This document shows positions 37,390-45,697 of a stretch of DNA of 64,000 nucleotides, piece after piece (the stretch's first letter is position 1; each line of letters starts with the position of its first letter). The notes under the pieces are model-generated. The model was not told the origin of the DNA. It saw nothing but the letters and a program-made list of their open reading frames with translations, and searched no databases. This DNA is from Micropruina sonneratiae (lineage in GTDB: Bacteria; Actinomycetota; Actinomycetes; Propionibacteriales; Propionibacteriaceae), in contig NZ_JAPDHX010000001.1 in NCBI RefSeq assembly GCF_025972045.1, positions 147,181 to 211,180 of the forward strand. The letters are read 5' to 3'. Both the position numbers and the translations under genes were made by a program.

Positions 37390-38592
37390 ATGCGTGTACT
37401 TGTCGCCGACAGTTTCGAAGCCTCCGGACTGGACGCCCTCGCCGCGGCCGGCTGCGAGGTGACCCACAGCCCGCAAGCCAAGGACGACGAACTGGTCCGC
37501 CAGGTGGCCGCCACCGGTGCCGACGTGCTGATCGTGCGCTCCACGAAGGTGCCCGAGGCAGTGCTCGCGGCGGGCCCGCTGAAGCTGGTGGTGCGGGCCG
37601 GGGCCGGCTACAACACCATCGACGTTGGCGCGGCCTCACGGCGCGGCATCTACGTCGCGAACTGTCCCGGCAAGAACTCCGTCGCCGTCGCCGAACTCGC
37701 CTTCGGCCTGATCGCCGCCCTCGATCGGCGGATCGCGGACAACGTCGCCGATCTGCGCGCCGGACGCTGGAACAAGGCCGAGTACGGCAAGGCCCGGGGT
37801 CTGGCCGGTCGAACGCTCGGCCTGATCGGACTCGGCGGCATCGGCTCGGCGATGGTGCCGCGGGCGCAGGCGTTCGGGTTGGACGTGCTGGCCTGGAGCC
37901 GCAGCCTGACCGAGGCGAGGGCCGCCGAGCTCGGCGTGCGACGGGCCGGTTCCCTGCTCGAGGTGGCGGCCGGCGCCGACATCGTCAGCGTGCACCTGGC
38001 GCTGACCGACGACACCCGCGGGCTGCTCGGCCGGGAGTTCTTCGCCGCGATGCGTGACGGCGCGTACTTCGTCAACACCTCGCGCGGCGAGGTTGTCGAC
38101 GAGGCCGCCCTGGCCGCCGCGGTCGAACTGAAGGGCCTGCGCGCCGGGCTGGACGTGTTCGCCAGTGAGCCCGCCGGTGGTTCCGGGGAGTTCCATCCGG
38201 CGATCGTCGACCTGCCGGGGGTGTACGGCACCCATCACATCGGGGCGTCCACCGAGCAGGCGCAGCTGGCGATCGCCGACGAGGCGGTGCGCATCGTCCG
38301 GGTCTTCGCCGAGACGGGCACGGTGCCGAACGTGGTCAACCTCGCCGCGGCCACGCCGGCGGAGGCGTCCGTGATCGTGCGGCACCTGGACCGGCCCGGC
38401 GTCCTGGCGGCGGTGCTGGACGCCATCGGCGGCGCCGGGTTGAACGTCCAGGAGATGGAGAACGTGGTGTTCGCCGGGGGTGAGGCGGCGGTGGCCCGGA
38501 TCAACGTCGAGGGCGCCCTGTCGGACGACGTGCTGGCGGCCATCAAGGGTCACGAGCAGGTGCTGGACGTCCAGGTGGTCGCGCTCACCTGA
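37390..38592 (+). CDS. serA: D-3-phosphoglycerate dehydrogenase with C-terminal ACT domain
   Basis: A 400-residue 2-hydroxyacid dehydrogenase. It has the Rossmann motif GLGGIGSAMVPRA, the catalytic arginine in NTSRGEVVDE, a conserved glutamate in ASEPAGGSGEF, and the catalytic histidine in YGTHHIGAST. A C-terminal ACT domain (about residues 325-400, HLDRPGVLAAVLDAIG) senses an amino acid. The length fits the short SerA type without the intervening domain of mycobacterial SerA. It starts serine synthesis from 3-phosphoglycerate. The ATG has TAGGTT exactly six bases upstream, so the transcript is likely leaderless. No serB or serC lies nearby; a related hydroxyacid dehydrogenase role cannot be excluded. 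Confidence 0.88.
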   Translation: MRVLVADSFEASGLDALAAAGCEVTHSPQAKDDELVRQVAATGADVLIVRSTKVPEAVLAAGPLKLVVRAGAGYNTIDVGAASRRGIYVANCPGKNSVAVAELAFGLIAALDRRIADNVADLRAGRWNKAEYGKARGLAGRTLGLIGLGGIGSAMVPRAQAFGLDVLAWSRSLTEARAAELGVRRAGSLLEVAAGADIVSVHLALTDDTRGLLGREFFAAMRDGAYFVNTSRGEVVDEAALAAAVELKGLRAGLDVFASEPAGGSGEFHPAIVDLPGVYGTHHIGASTEQAQLAIADEAVRIVRVFAETGTVPNVVNLAAATPAEASVIVRHLDRPGVLAAVLDAIGGAGLNVQEMENVVFAGGEAAVARINVEGALSDDVLAAIKGHEQVLDVQVVALT

Positions 38593-38716
38593 CCCCCCTC
38601 CCCCCGGCGAGCGGTGACGGGGCGGCGCCGGGGACCGGGGGGCGTCCCACCCGGCGGGGGGTTGCCGCCTGCGGCCGCCCGCCGGACAATCGGGGGACCC
38701 TGCCAAAGGAGGCACC

Positions 38717-38899
38717 ATGACCACGCAGCCGCCCATCCCGCCCGCAGAAGGCTTCCTGGACCAACCGGACTCGCCGGAGTCGGCGCCCAGTGCCGACAGC
38801 GCTCAGGAGGGCATGAACGTCCAGGGCACGCAGGTCATCGACGCCACCAAGGTCGACCCGGACCGGATCGGCGAGACCGAGGCCGCGCCCGAACAGTGA
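38717..38899 (+). CDS. small acidic hypothetical protein, 60 residues
   Basis: Sixty residues rich in Pro, Glu, Asp and Ser, with no hydrophobic segment, so probably disordered in the cytosol. Segments are EGFLDQPDSPESAPSAD and TQVIDATKVDPDRIGE. AAAGGAGG six bases before the ATG is one of the best ribosome-binding sites in the window, which argues for real translation. A GC-rich inverted repeat (CCGGCGGG with CCCGCCGG) lies upstream. No family recognised. Confidence 0.62.
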   Translation: MTTQPPIPPAEGFLDQPDSPESAPSADSAQEGMNVQGTQVIDATKVDPDRIGETEAAPEQ

Positions 38900-38908
38900 C
38901 GGCGAGCG

Positions 38909-39652
38909 CTAGCCGCCGACGCGCTCGATGAACTCCACCGACTCGCCGAAGATCAGCTCGGCGTCGTTGTCGAGGGTGGCGACGTGGTAGCTGTCCTCGA
39001 GCATCACGTGGGTGACGTCGCCGGAACCGGCGCGGTCGAGGAACAACTGCCACGACATGGCGGGCACGACGTGGTCCTCGCGTGAGGTGAACAGCAGCAC
39101 CGGCAGCCGCAACTGCGGCAGGTCCTCGACGACGATCCGCCACAGCCGGGTCTGGCTGTACATCGACTTCAACGGGTTGCGGTCGTAGGCCAGTTCGACG
39201 ACGCCCGGCTTCTTGATGTCGCCGGCGATGCCGCCCAACGACGGGATCAGGTGCTGCAGCAGCGGCAGCACCCGCAGCGCCGGGTTGGTGTGGGCGAACA
39301 CCGGGTTGACCAGGATCAGCCCGGCCAGCCCCGGATGGTCCTGGGCCAGCTTGGTGGCCAGCAGCCCGCCCATCGACAGCCCGCCGGCGAACACCCGCTC
39401 GCAGCGCCGGCTGAGTTCGTCGTGGGCGGCTGCGACCTCGCCGTACCAGTCCTGCCAGCCGGTCGCGTTCAGGTCGCGCCAGTCGGTGCCCATGCCCGGC
39501 AGTAGGGGCACCCGCACCGTGTAGCCCGCGGCTGCCAGGTGTTCGGCCCAGCCCCGCATCGACTGCGGCGTGCTGGGGTAGCCGTGGCACAACAGCACCC
39601 CGGTCGATGAACCGTCGACACTGATCGGCTCCGCACCCGGCATCATCGTCAT
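38909..39652 (-). CDS. carboxylesterase/monoacylglycerol lipase-like alpha/beta hydrolase
   Basis: A 247-residue hydrolase resembling Est30-type carboxylesterases. The oxyanion loop LLCHGYPSTPQSM is followed by the nucleophile elbow GGLSMGG (Ser93), the acid in SREDHVV (Asp193) and the base in DSYHVATLD (His223). It acts on short ester or monoglyceride substrates in the cytosol. The ATG at 39652 overlaps the TGA of a four-codon leader ORF (39663-39649), which itself sits six bases after CAGACT. The start could therefore be reached by coupling. Confidence 0.9.
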   Translation of the reverse strand: MTMMPGAEPISVDGSSTGVLLCHGYPSTPQSMRGWAEHLAAAGYTVRVPLLPGMGTDWRDLNATGWQDWYGEVAAAHDELSRRCERVFAGGLSMGGLLATKLAQDHPGLAGLILVNPVFAHTNPALRVLPLLQHLIPSLGGIAGDIKKPGVVELAYDRNPLKSMYSQTRLWRIVVEDLPQLRLPVLLFTSREDHVVPAMSWQLFLDRAGSGDVTHVMLEDSYHVATLDNDAELIFGESVEFIERVGG

Positions 39653-39712
39653 GGCGCCATCATGGCGCAAGTCTGCGGCCCCCGAGGTCCGCGAGCTGGC
39701 AGGCTGGGCGGC

Positions 39713-39772
39713 ATGCAGCAGCCCGCCCGCACGGCGGTGGCCGACGTGCACGACGGGGTCGCACCGCGATGA
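39713..39772 (+). CDS. 19-residue leader ORF before the sensor-kinase-like gene
   Basis: ATG at 39713 encodes MQQPARTAVADVHDGVAPR and its TGA overlaps the next gene's ATG by ATGA. CAGGCT lies seven bases before the start, so the mRNA may begin here. The peptide has no recognised family; it may serve only to couple translation, or be the remnant of a lost partner gene such as a response regulator. Confidence 0.35.
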   Translation: MQQPARTAVADVHDGVAPR

Positions 39773-41136
39773 CCCTTCGTCGCCGGATGCTGGTCGCGCT
39801 GTTCGTGCTGGCGCTGACCTTCGGGGTGTTCGGCGCCGGCGTGGTGGCGGTGCAGCGCAGTTACCTGATCGGCCGGCTGGACGCCCAGTTGGCCGGCTAC
39901 GCGGCGTCGCCCCTGCTGGTGGTCAACCTGCCCGGGATGGAGAGCGACCGGGTGGCGCTGTCGGACGTCTACGTCGGACGGCTGGCCTCCGACGGCGGGC
40001 TGCGGACCGTCTTCGCACCCACCGGCGACCCGCAGCTGTTGCCCGACGTGCGTGCCGGGGAGGAACTGACGGTGGCGGTCGGACGTGGCACGACCGCCGG
40101 GCTGGCTCGCGGCGTCCGGGTGGTGACGGCGCGGCTGTCGGCCGACGAACAGGTCGTGTTCGCGTTGCCCACCACCGCTGTCGACGAGGCCCTGCTGCAC
40201 CTCACGGCCACGTTGACCGCCGGCTGGCTCGCGGTGTTGCTGGTGGTGGCTCTCCTGGTCGGCTGGTTCTACCGGCAGGCGCTGCGCCCGTACGCATCGC
40301 TGGTAGACACCGCGCGGGCGGTCAACCGGGGCGAGCTCCGGCGGCCGGACCCGGCGCCCCTGGGCAGCGAGGCGGCCGACCTCACACAAGCCTTCAGCAC
40401 GCTGCTGGACGAGCGCGACGCCGCCACGGCCCGGGCCGGACGGTTCGCCCGCGACGCAGCCCGGGAGCTGCGCGAACCGCTGGCCGAGCTGGCCCGCGAG
40501 TCTGGACGCTACGCCGGACCCGGCAACGCCAGCGACGCCTACGGGCTGGTCGAGTCGCAGGGCGTCGGTGCGGCACTCCGCCGGATCGACGGCGGCCTGC
40601 GACGGGTCAGCGGCACCCTCGACGACCTGTTCGTGCTCAACCGGCTGGACGCCCGCGGCGGCCGGCCCGGCGGCGAGGTCGATCTGGGCGAGCTGGTGCG
40701 CGACCGCGGTGCGGCCCTGGCGCATGCGCAACCCGGGCGTCCGCTCACCGTCGAGGCGCCCGAGGGGCTGGTGGTCACCGGGGACGCCGCCCTGCTCGAG
40801 CGGGCCGTGGCGGCGCTGGTCGACAATGTCGCGGCACACACCGGACCGGACGTCGCGGTGCGGCTGAGCGCGCGGGCGGTGGGCAAGCGGGTCAGTGTCG
40901 AGGTGCATGACGAGGGGCCGGGCATCGCGCCCGAGGATCAGCAGACGGTGTTCGAGCAGCTGCACCATGGTGCGGCGTCCGACGCGGGGGGAGTCGATGA
41001 CGCCGACGAGGTCGGGGGCGGCTCAGGGATGGGACTGGCGGTGGTCGCCGCGGTCGTCACCACGCACGGCGGCCAGTACGGCCTCAGTTCGGCGCCGCAG
41101 CGGGGCAGCCTGTTCTGGTTCGAGCTGCCCCGCTGA
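39769..41136 (+). CDS. histidine kinase-like sensor lacking the phospho-acceptor His
   Basis: A 455-residue membrane sensor. It has an N-terminal helix (about 7-29), an extracytoplasmic domain (30-145), a second helix (about 148-168), a HAMP-like segment, then a dimerisation region and an ATPase domain. The H-box, normally like SHELRTPL, reads ARELREPL: the histidine is replaced by Arg232. The ATP-binding half looks intact, with N box ALVDNVAAHT, G1 DEGPGIAP and G2 GSGMGLAV. It therefore probably binds ATP but cannot autophosphorylate in the usual way. No response regulator lies next to it. It may act as a pseudokinase or regulate another kinase. Confidence 0.85.
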   Translation: MTLRRRMLVALFVLALTFGVFGAGVVAVQRSYLIGRLDAQLAGYAASPLLVVNLPGMESDRVALSDVYVGRLASDGGLRTVFAPTGDPQLLPDVRAGEELTVAVGRGTTAGLARGVRVVTARLSADEQVVFALPTTAVDEALLHLTATLTAGWLAVLLVVALLVGWFYRQALRPYASLVDTARAVNRGELRRPDPAPLGSEAADLTQAFSTLLDERDAATARAGRFARDAARELREPLAELARESGRYAGPGNASDAYGLVESQGVGAALRRIDGGLRRVSGTLDDLFVLNRLDARGGRPGGEVDLGELVRDRGAALAHAQPGRPLTVEAPEGLVVTGDAALLERAVAALVDNVAAHTGPDVAVRLSARAVGKRVSVEVHDEGPGIAPEDQQTVFEQLHHGAASDAGGVDDADEVGGGSGMGLAVVAAVVTTHGGQYGLSSAPQRGSLFWFELPR

Positions 41137-41148
41137 GCGCGGCCGGCG

Positions 41149-41577
41149 TCAGGAGACGAACTGGGCGTCCAGGGTGATCGGGATGCCGGTCAGCGCGGCG
41201 GAGACCGGGCAGCCGGTCTTGGCCTCGGCGGCGAACTTCTGGAACTCGTCCTCGGTGAGGCCGGGCACCTTGGCGACGACGGTCAGGTCGCTGCCGGTGA
41301 TGCCCTGTCCGGGCTGGAAGCCCACCACGGCGGTGGTGTCGATCGACTCGGCGGGGGTGCCGTTGCCGGCCAGGGCGTGCGACAGCGCCATCGAGTAGCA
41401 GGACGCGTGCGCCGCCGCGATCAGCTCCTCGGGGTTGGTGGCCCCGGCCGAAGCCTCGGCACGCTTGGCCCACTTCAACTCGAACGTGCCCACCCCGGAG
41501 GTGGCCAGCTCGACCTGGCCGGCACCCTCCATCAGGCTGCCTTCCCAGTGCGCCTGTGCGGTGCTCTTGGTTGCCAT
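41149..41577 (-). CDS. OsmC/Ohr family peroxiredoxin-like protein
   Basis: A 142-residue protein of the OsmC group. The two redox cysteines are Cys60 (AAAHASCYSMAL) and Cys123 (AKTGCPVS), at the spacing expected for reduction of organic hydroperoxides by a thiol cycle. The start MATKSTAQAHWEGSL is typical of OsmC. AAGGAG lies about six bases before the ATG. It faces the sensor-kinase-like gene and the stops are 12 bases apart. Confidence 0.93.
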   Translation of the reverse strand: MATKSTAQAHWEGSLMEGAGQVELATSGVGTFELKWAKRAEASAGATNPEELIAAAHASCYSMALSHALAGNGTPAESIDTTAVVGFQPGQGITGSDLTVVAKVPGLTEDEFQKFAAEAKTGCPVSAALTGIPITLDAQFVS

Positions 41578-41696
41578 CTACTGCTCCTTCGGTTGCTCCG
41601 GGGTGGCGCCTCGCCGCCCTCGGCTCCCCACGTTAGCGGGGCAGTCAGACCGTGCCGAGACCCCCGCGGACCGTTTTGTCACGCTCCGGACGGCCT

Positions 41697-41728
41697 GGCC
41701 TGAAATGGAACCGTCCCCATGTCAGGCC
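41697..41728 (-). repeat. palindromic repeat, copy 5
   Basis: GGCCTGAAATGGAACC then GTCCCCATGTCAGGCC, in the same orientation as copy 3 with one arm base changed. It lies alone in the gap after the OsmC gene. Confidence 0.75.
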
Positions 41729-41867
41729 AGCCCGGTTGTGGATCGTCAAGGGCCGGCGCCTTTATCCGGCGTTTACAGCTCGCGAAGAGGCTGAAGGCAC
41801 TCCAGCGGGCACTGAGGACGCGCCGGGGGCGCGTATCGGTGAGCCGGTGCCGACGCGGAGTAGGTGA

Positions 41868-41900
41868 GGGCGGGGAGGTGTCCCGGGGGGCTCCCCGCCC
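41868..41900 (+). promoter_or_regulatory. stem-loop upstream of the SARP gene
   Basis: Ten-base perfect arms GGGCGGGGAG (41868-41877) and CTCCCCGCCC (41891-41900). It lies before the likely start point at about 41949, so it would act as a terminator of upstream transcription or as a DNA site rather than an mRNA leader. Confidence 0.45.
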
Positions 41901-41975
41901 CTACCGGAACGGAGACGCTGATGGGTCGCGAGCGACTAGGGTGCAGACAGGTTCCACTCACCCTCTGGAGGCCCG

Positions 41976-44900
41976 ATGGCGGCGGTCGACTTCCGCGTCC
42001 TCGGGTCGGTCGGGGTGGCCGTGGCCGACGAGCCGCAACGGCTTCGTCCGATGGAGACCACGGTGCTGGCCGTCCTGTTGGCCGACCACAACCGACCGGT
42101 CAGCGTGGACGTGCTGATCGACCGGGTCTGGCGAGGCGAACCGCCCCGCACCGCGCAGGCCGCGTTGCGCGTCCATGTCGACCGGTTGCGCGCCGCCATG
42201 CGGCGCCGCGACGTGTCCAGGCTGGTCTCGGTGCCCGGCGGCTACCGGCTGGTGGTCGAGGACGATGAACTCGACGCCCTGCGTTTCGAGGAGGCCTTGC
42301 GCCGTGGCCGCGAGCTGGCCCCGACCGACCCGGCCGGGGCGTCGGCGTTGCTGCGCACCGCCCTCCACGAGTGGGGCGGGGTGCCGTTCGGCGACATCGA
42401 CGGCATCGAGACGATCGACATGAGCCGCAGCTACCTGGAGAGCCGTCGCGCCGAGCTGCTGGTGCAGTTGGCCGAGGTCGAACTGGCGGCGGGCCGGCAC
42501 GGCGCCGTCGTCGCCGACCTGCGCCGCTGGTGCGCGGAGTTCCCCGAGTCCGAGGCGCTGGCCTCGTCGCTGGTGCTGGCGTTGTACCGCGGCGGCGACC
42601 AGGTGGCGGCACTCGACGAGTGCCGCGCCTTCATCGAACGGTTCTCCGACGAGTTCGGGCTGGACGCCGGACGCGCCTTCCGCCGTCTCGAGGCCGACCT
42701 GCTCAACCAGGATCCCCGGCTGGACGCGCCCGACCCCGTTGAGGTGGCGACGGCGCCCGCCCCGACCGGTCGCTCCGAGCTGATCGAGGCGATCACCCGC
42801 GTGCTGTCGGGTACCCGCCCACCCGCCCTGGTGGCCCTCGCGGGGCGTCCGGGCAGCGGCGTGAGCACCGTGCTGGCACATCTGGCCGCGACCCTGCCGG
42901 GCGCGCACACCCTGGGTGACGGCGCCGGGGCCGTCGCCGAGTTGGCACAGCGGCTGGGCGTGGCGGCGACCGGCCAGACCGCCGCCGACGCGGCGGCCGC
43001 CCTGGCCCCGGCGCTGGGCGGACCCGGCGCGCTGCTGATCGTGGACGACATCGACACGCTGGCTCCCGACGGCATCGCCTTCCTGCGCGCCCTGGTCAGG
43101 TTCGGCGGCGTGGGTCCGATCGTCACCGGGGGACGCCGGGCCGGGCTCGCCGGGCATCCCCTGCTGGCCGACGGCCGGTTGCCCCCCGCCGACTGCGTGA
43201 CGTTCGACGTCCCACCGCTCACCGATGCCCCTGCCCGGGCGGTGGTGGCGGGGCTGCTGTCGGCCCGGCTGCCCGATCGTGAGGCGCTCATCGACCGGGT
43301 GGTCGCCTCGGCGGGCGGCGATGCGTTCCTGCTCACCGCGCTGTCGCGGGAGGTGGACGCCAACGCCGGCTGGGTGGACGCGCCGGCCAGCCTGACCGCC
43401 TTCGTCCAGCGCACCCTGGCCGCGCTGCCGGCCGAATGCGCGGCGCTGCTCGCGCTGGCCGCCGTCGACCCGGTCGACCACGTCGACCTGCCCGCTCTCG
43501 CCGCCGCCCTCGAGCTGGACGCCGAGCAGGCCGCCGGCGCCGCCGAGCAGGCCCTGGCGGCCGGGCTGCTGGTCGAGGCCGAGCGGGGCCTGGCGTTCCG
43601 GCACGGCGGCTTCCGCCGGGCGCTCGCCGAATCCGGCCCGCCGGCCGGCCCGCACCGCCGGCTGGTGGACGCCCTCGCAGCAGCGGCGCCACCCGACCCC
43701 GCCCGGGTCGCGCACCACGTCCGGATGGTGGAGGGGGCGAGCCCGCGGGCGGCGGAGTGGACGGCGCGCGAGGCGTCCGCCCTGCACGACGAGGGCACTC
43801 CGCTGGCGGCGGCGGAACGGTACGGCCTCGCCGTCGAGCTCGGCCGCGCCGCCGGCGTCCCGGCCGCCCGGTGGCTGGCCTGGGAGCTGCGTCAGGTGAC
43901 CGCACTCAGCCTGGGCGGGCGGATCGAGCAGGCGATGGTCCGTGCCGACTCGGTCGCGGTGGCGGCCAGGCGGGCCGGTGAGCCGGAACTGTTCGCCGAG
44001 GCGGCCATCGCCACGGCCAGCCCGTGGGTGCCACTCGGCGCGGACGCCCGCCGCTCGCAGCTGCTGATCGGCGAGGCCCTGGACCGCACGCCGGCCGGCT
44101 CGGGCGCGTTGCGGATCAGGTTGGTGGAGGCCTACCTGAGGGCCGGCAAGGCCGGCGACCCGACCCTGCTGGGCAGGGTGGGGCAGGTCGAGCCCGAGCT
44201 GCTGGCCGAGGCGGACGGCCCCGATCCCGCCACGGCCCTGGATGCGCTGAGGGCCTTGCACTCGCTGACCTGGCCGCGGCACGAGCCGGCGCAACGCCGG
44301 CTCGAGCTGGGGCAGCGGATGATGGTGGCCGCCACCAGGGTCGGGAACGTCGAGGCAGGCCTGGACGCCACGAGCCTGGTCGTCGGGGCGCACATCGAGG
44401 CGGCGGACCGGTTGGGGGCCACCGCCGCCGCCCAGTACTACGGCCAGCAGGCCGAGGCCGCCGGCTCGGCGCTGCACCAGTGGTTCGCCGCGCTGCGGTC
44501 GGAGCTGCTGGCCGGCCTGGCCCAGCGACCCGCGGTCGCCCGCCGGCACGCTGAGCGGGCCGAGGCGCTGCAGGCCGGGGTCGACCCCGAAACGGTCCGG
44601 GTCGCGGTCCACGAACGGATGCTCAGCGACGCCGTTCGGGATGGCACGGTGGCCGCACTGGCCGCTGCCCTGGACGGACTGGAGGACGACATGTCCGGCA
44701 CCGACCCGCTGTACCAGCTCGCCGCGACGGTGATCGGTGCGGCCGTCGACCGGCCGGCCGAACTGGACTACCTGGCCCACCTCGTCGGCATCGTGCGCGG
44801 CACCTTCCGCGGGGTCGCCGGGGCGGGACTGGCCGTGCTGGCGCTGGCCGGGCGCGACCCGGGCGCCCGCTTCGGCGACGAGCTGGCCCAGGAACTGGTG

Positions 44901-45086
44901 GTGCACTCGCGCGGGTGGGTGCCGATCGGCGCCTCGGCCGGGATCGGCCCCACCGACGCCCACCTGTCGCGCCTGTACCGGCTGCGCGGCGACGTGGCCG
45001 CGGCCTCCCGGCACGCGGCCCTGGCGACCTCGGTCGCCCACAGGTTCGCACCCGCCTGGGTGCGATTCACCAGAGAGGAGAACTAG
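41976..45086 (+). CDS. SARP/AfsR-type transcriptional regulator with degenerate ATPase and TPR region
   Basis: A 1036-residue regulator. Residues 1-95 are an OmpR-like winged helix (FRVLGSVGVAVADEPQRL, VDVLIDRVWRGE, RVHVDRLRAAM), followed by the BTAD domain (about 100-250) typical of SARP/AfsR proteins. An ATPase-like segment has GRPGSGVST where Walker A needs GxxxxGK[ST]; the lysine is Val296. A Walker B-like LLIVDDIDTL is present. Residues 570-1030 are alpha-helical repeats. Such proteins activate secondary-metabolite or stress genes. No obvious target cluster lies beside it; the carotenoid cluster begins 3 kb away. The stop is directly followed by the next ATG, so that gene is coupled. Confidence 0.88.
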   Translation: MAAVDFRVLGSVGVAVADEPQRLRPMETTVLAVLLADHNRPVSVDVLIDRVWRGEPPRTAQAALRVHVDRLRAAMRRRDVSRLVSVPGGYRLVVEDDELDALRFEEALRRGRELAPTDPAGASALLRTALHEWGGVPFGDIDGIETIDMSRSYLESRRAELLVQLAEVELAAGRHGAVVADLRRWCAEFPESEALASSLVLALYRGGDQVAALDECRAFIERFSDEFGLDAGRAFRRLEADLLNQDPRLDAPDPVEVATAPAPTGRSELIEAITRVLSGTRPPALVALAGRPGSGVSTVLAHLAATLPGAHTLGDGAGAVAELAQRLGVAATGQTAADAAAALAPALGGPGALLIVDDIDTLAPDGIAFLRALVRFGGVGPIVTGGRRAGLAGHPLLADGRLPPADCVTFDVPPLTDAPARAVVAGLLSARLPDREALIDRVVASAGGDAFLLTALSREVDANAGWVDAPASLTAFVQRTLAALPAECAALLALAAVDPVDHVDLPALAAALELDAEQAAGAAEQALAAGLLVEAERGLAFRHGGFRRALAESGPPAGPHRRLVDALAAAAPPDPARVAHHVRMVEGASPRAAEWTAREASALHDEGTPLAAAERYGLAVELGRAAGVPAARWLAWELRQVTALSLGGRIEQAMVRADSVAVAARRAGEPELFAEAAIATASPWVPLGADARRSQLLIGEALDRTPAGSGALRIRLVEAYLRAGKAGDPTLLGRVGQVEPELLAEADGPDPATALDALRALHSLTWPRHEPAQRRLELGQRMMVAATRVGNVEAGLDATSLVVGAHIEAADRLGATAAAQYYGQQAEAAGSALHQWFAALRSELLAGLAQRPAVARRHAERAEALQAGVDPETVRVAVHERMLSDAVRDGTVAALAAALDGLEDDMSGTDPLYQLAATVIGAAVDRPAELDYLAHLVGIVRGTFRGVAGAGLAVLALAGRDPGARFGDELAQELVVHSRGWVPIGASAGIGPTDAHLSRLYRLRGDVAAASRHAALATSVAHRFAPAWVRFTREEN

Positions 45087-45479
45087 ATGCCGAAGACCGG
45101 CTTTCCCGAGGACTACCCCGATGACCCGGTGACCCAGTTCGTGTTGCAGTGGAACCTGTGGTCGACCTCGCAGCAACGGCGCTCGCTGTACCGCAAGGCG
45201 TGGAAGGGTGCGGCCAAACGGACGCCGCTGGCGTTCATCACAGCGGTCGCGGAGGCGCAGGGCGTGCCCGTGCCCGAGCACATCGTGCACTACCTGCTGA
45301 AGAACCCGCAGACCTGGTCACCGTTGATGAAGGGATTCGCGAAGGTGCGCAAGCGCAACTGGCGGCTGGGCGCGGTGATCGACCAGACCAATTTCGACTT
45401 CAAGCCCAGCGTGACGGTGATGACGTCGTGCCGGCGCCGCATCGTGATGCTCTACGTGGTCGGCGACCCGGCCGCTTGA
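45087..45479 (+). CDS. hypothetical protein coupled to the SARP gene
   Basis: A 130-residue, basic, soluble protein (MPKTGFPEDYPDDPVTQF at the start, RKRNWRLGAVIDQTNFDF near the end). I recognise no family. The ATG follows the SARP TAG with no gap and GAGGAG is well placed inside the upstream coding sequence, so the two are made together. It is conserved-looking in composition, with several tryptophans and a hydrophobic C-terminal strand RRIVMLYVVGD. It may modulate the regulator, which is inference from arrangement alone. Confidence 0.65.
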   Translation: MPKTGFPEDYPDDPVTQFVLQWNLWSTSQQRRSLYRKAWKGAAKRTPLAFITAVAEAQGVPVPEHIVHYLLKNPQTWSPLMKGFAKVRKRNWRLGAVIDQTNFDFKPSVTVMTSCRRRIVMLYVVGDPAA

Positions 45480-45487
45480 GGCGGGCG

Positions 45488-45661
45488 TCAGCCGCCCGAC
45501 TTGCGCCGGAACTCCCGCCTGCCGCCCTGGGCGTGGGTGTTCCTGGCGGAGCCACGATCGGCGTCGGTGTGGTCGGTGCCGGCCTGCTGGCCCTGCTTCT
45601 TGCGCTCCAGTGCGGCCCGGAAGGCGGCCTTGGTGTCGGCGTTCGGATCGGGATCCGGCAT
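45488..45661 (-). CDS. DUF5302 family small protein
   Basis: A 57-residue basic protein: MPDPDPNADTKAAFRAAL at the start and GGRREFRRKSGG at the end, which matches the actinobacterial DUF5302 pattern (a short helix, a hydrophilic linker and an FRRKSG tail). The function is unknown. GCAGGAGG lies six bases before the ATG. It is too short to appear in a long-ORF scan but is a real gene by family and ribosome-binding site. It lies 36 bases downstream of the pentapeptide-repeat gene. Confidence 0.82.
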   Translation of the reverse strand: MPDPDPNADTKAAFRAALERKKQGQQAGTDHTDADRGSARNTHAQGGRREFRRKSGG

Positions 45662-45697
45662 GCGGGTACCTCCTGCTGGGCTGTTGGTGCTGACAAT

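Larger units (their letters stand above)
41578..41975. other. 398-base non-coding region between osmC-like gene and SARP gene
   Basis: No convincing gene. It holds palindromic repeat copy 5 (41697-41728), a GC-rich stem-loop (41868-41900), a TAGGGT box at 41937-41942 that could be the -10 element of the SARP gene, and the GGAGG site before its ATG. Short open frames here lack ribosome-binding sites. Confidence 0.6.

Noticed and set aside
41958-45290. 1110-codon open frame antisense to the SARP gene
   Set aside because: Longer than the real gene but without domains; stops are rare on the antisense strand at this GC content.
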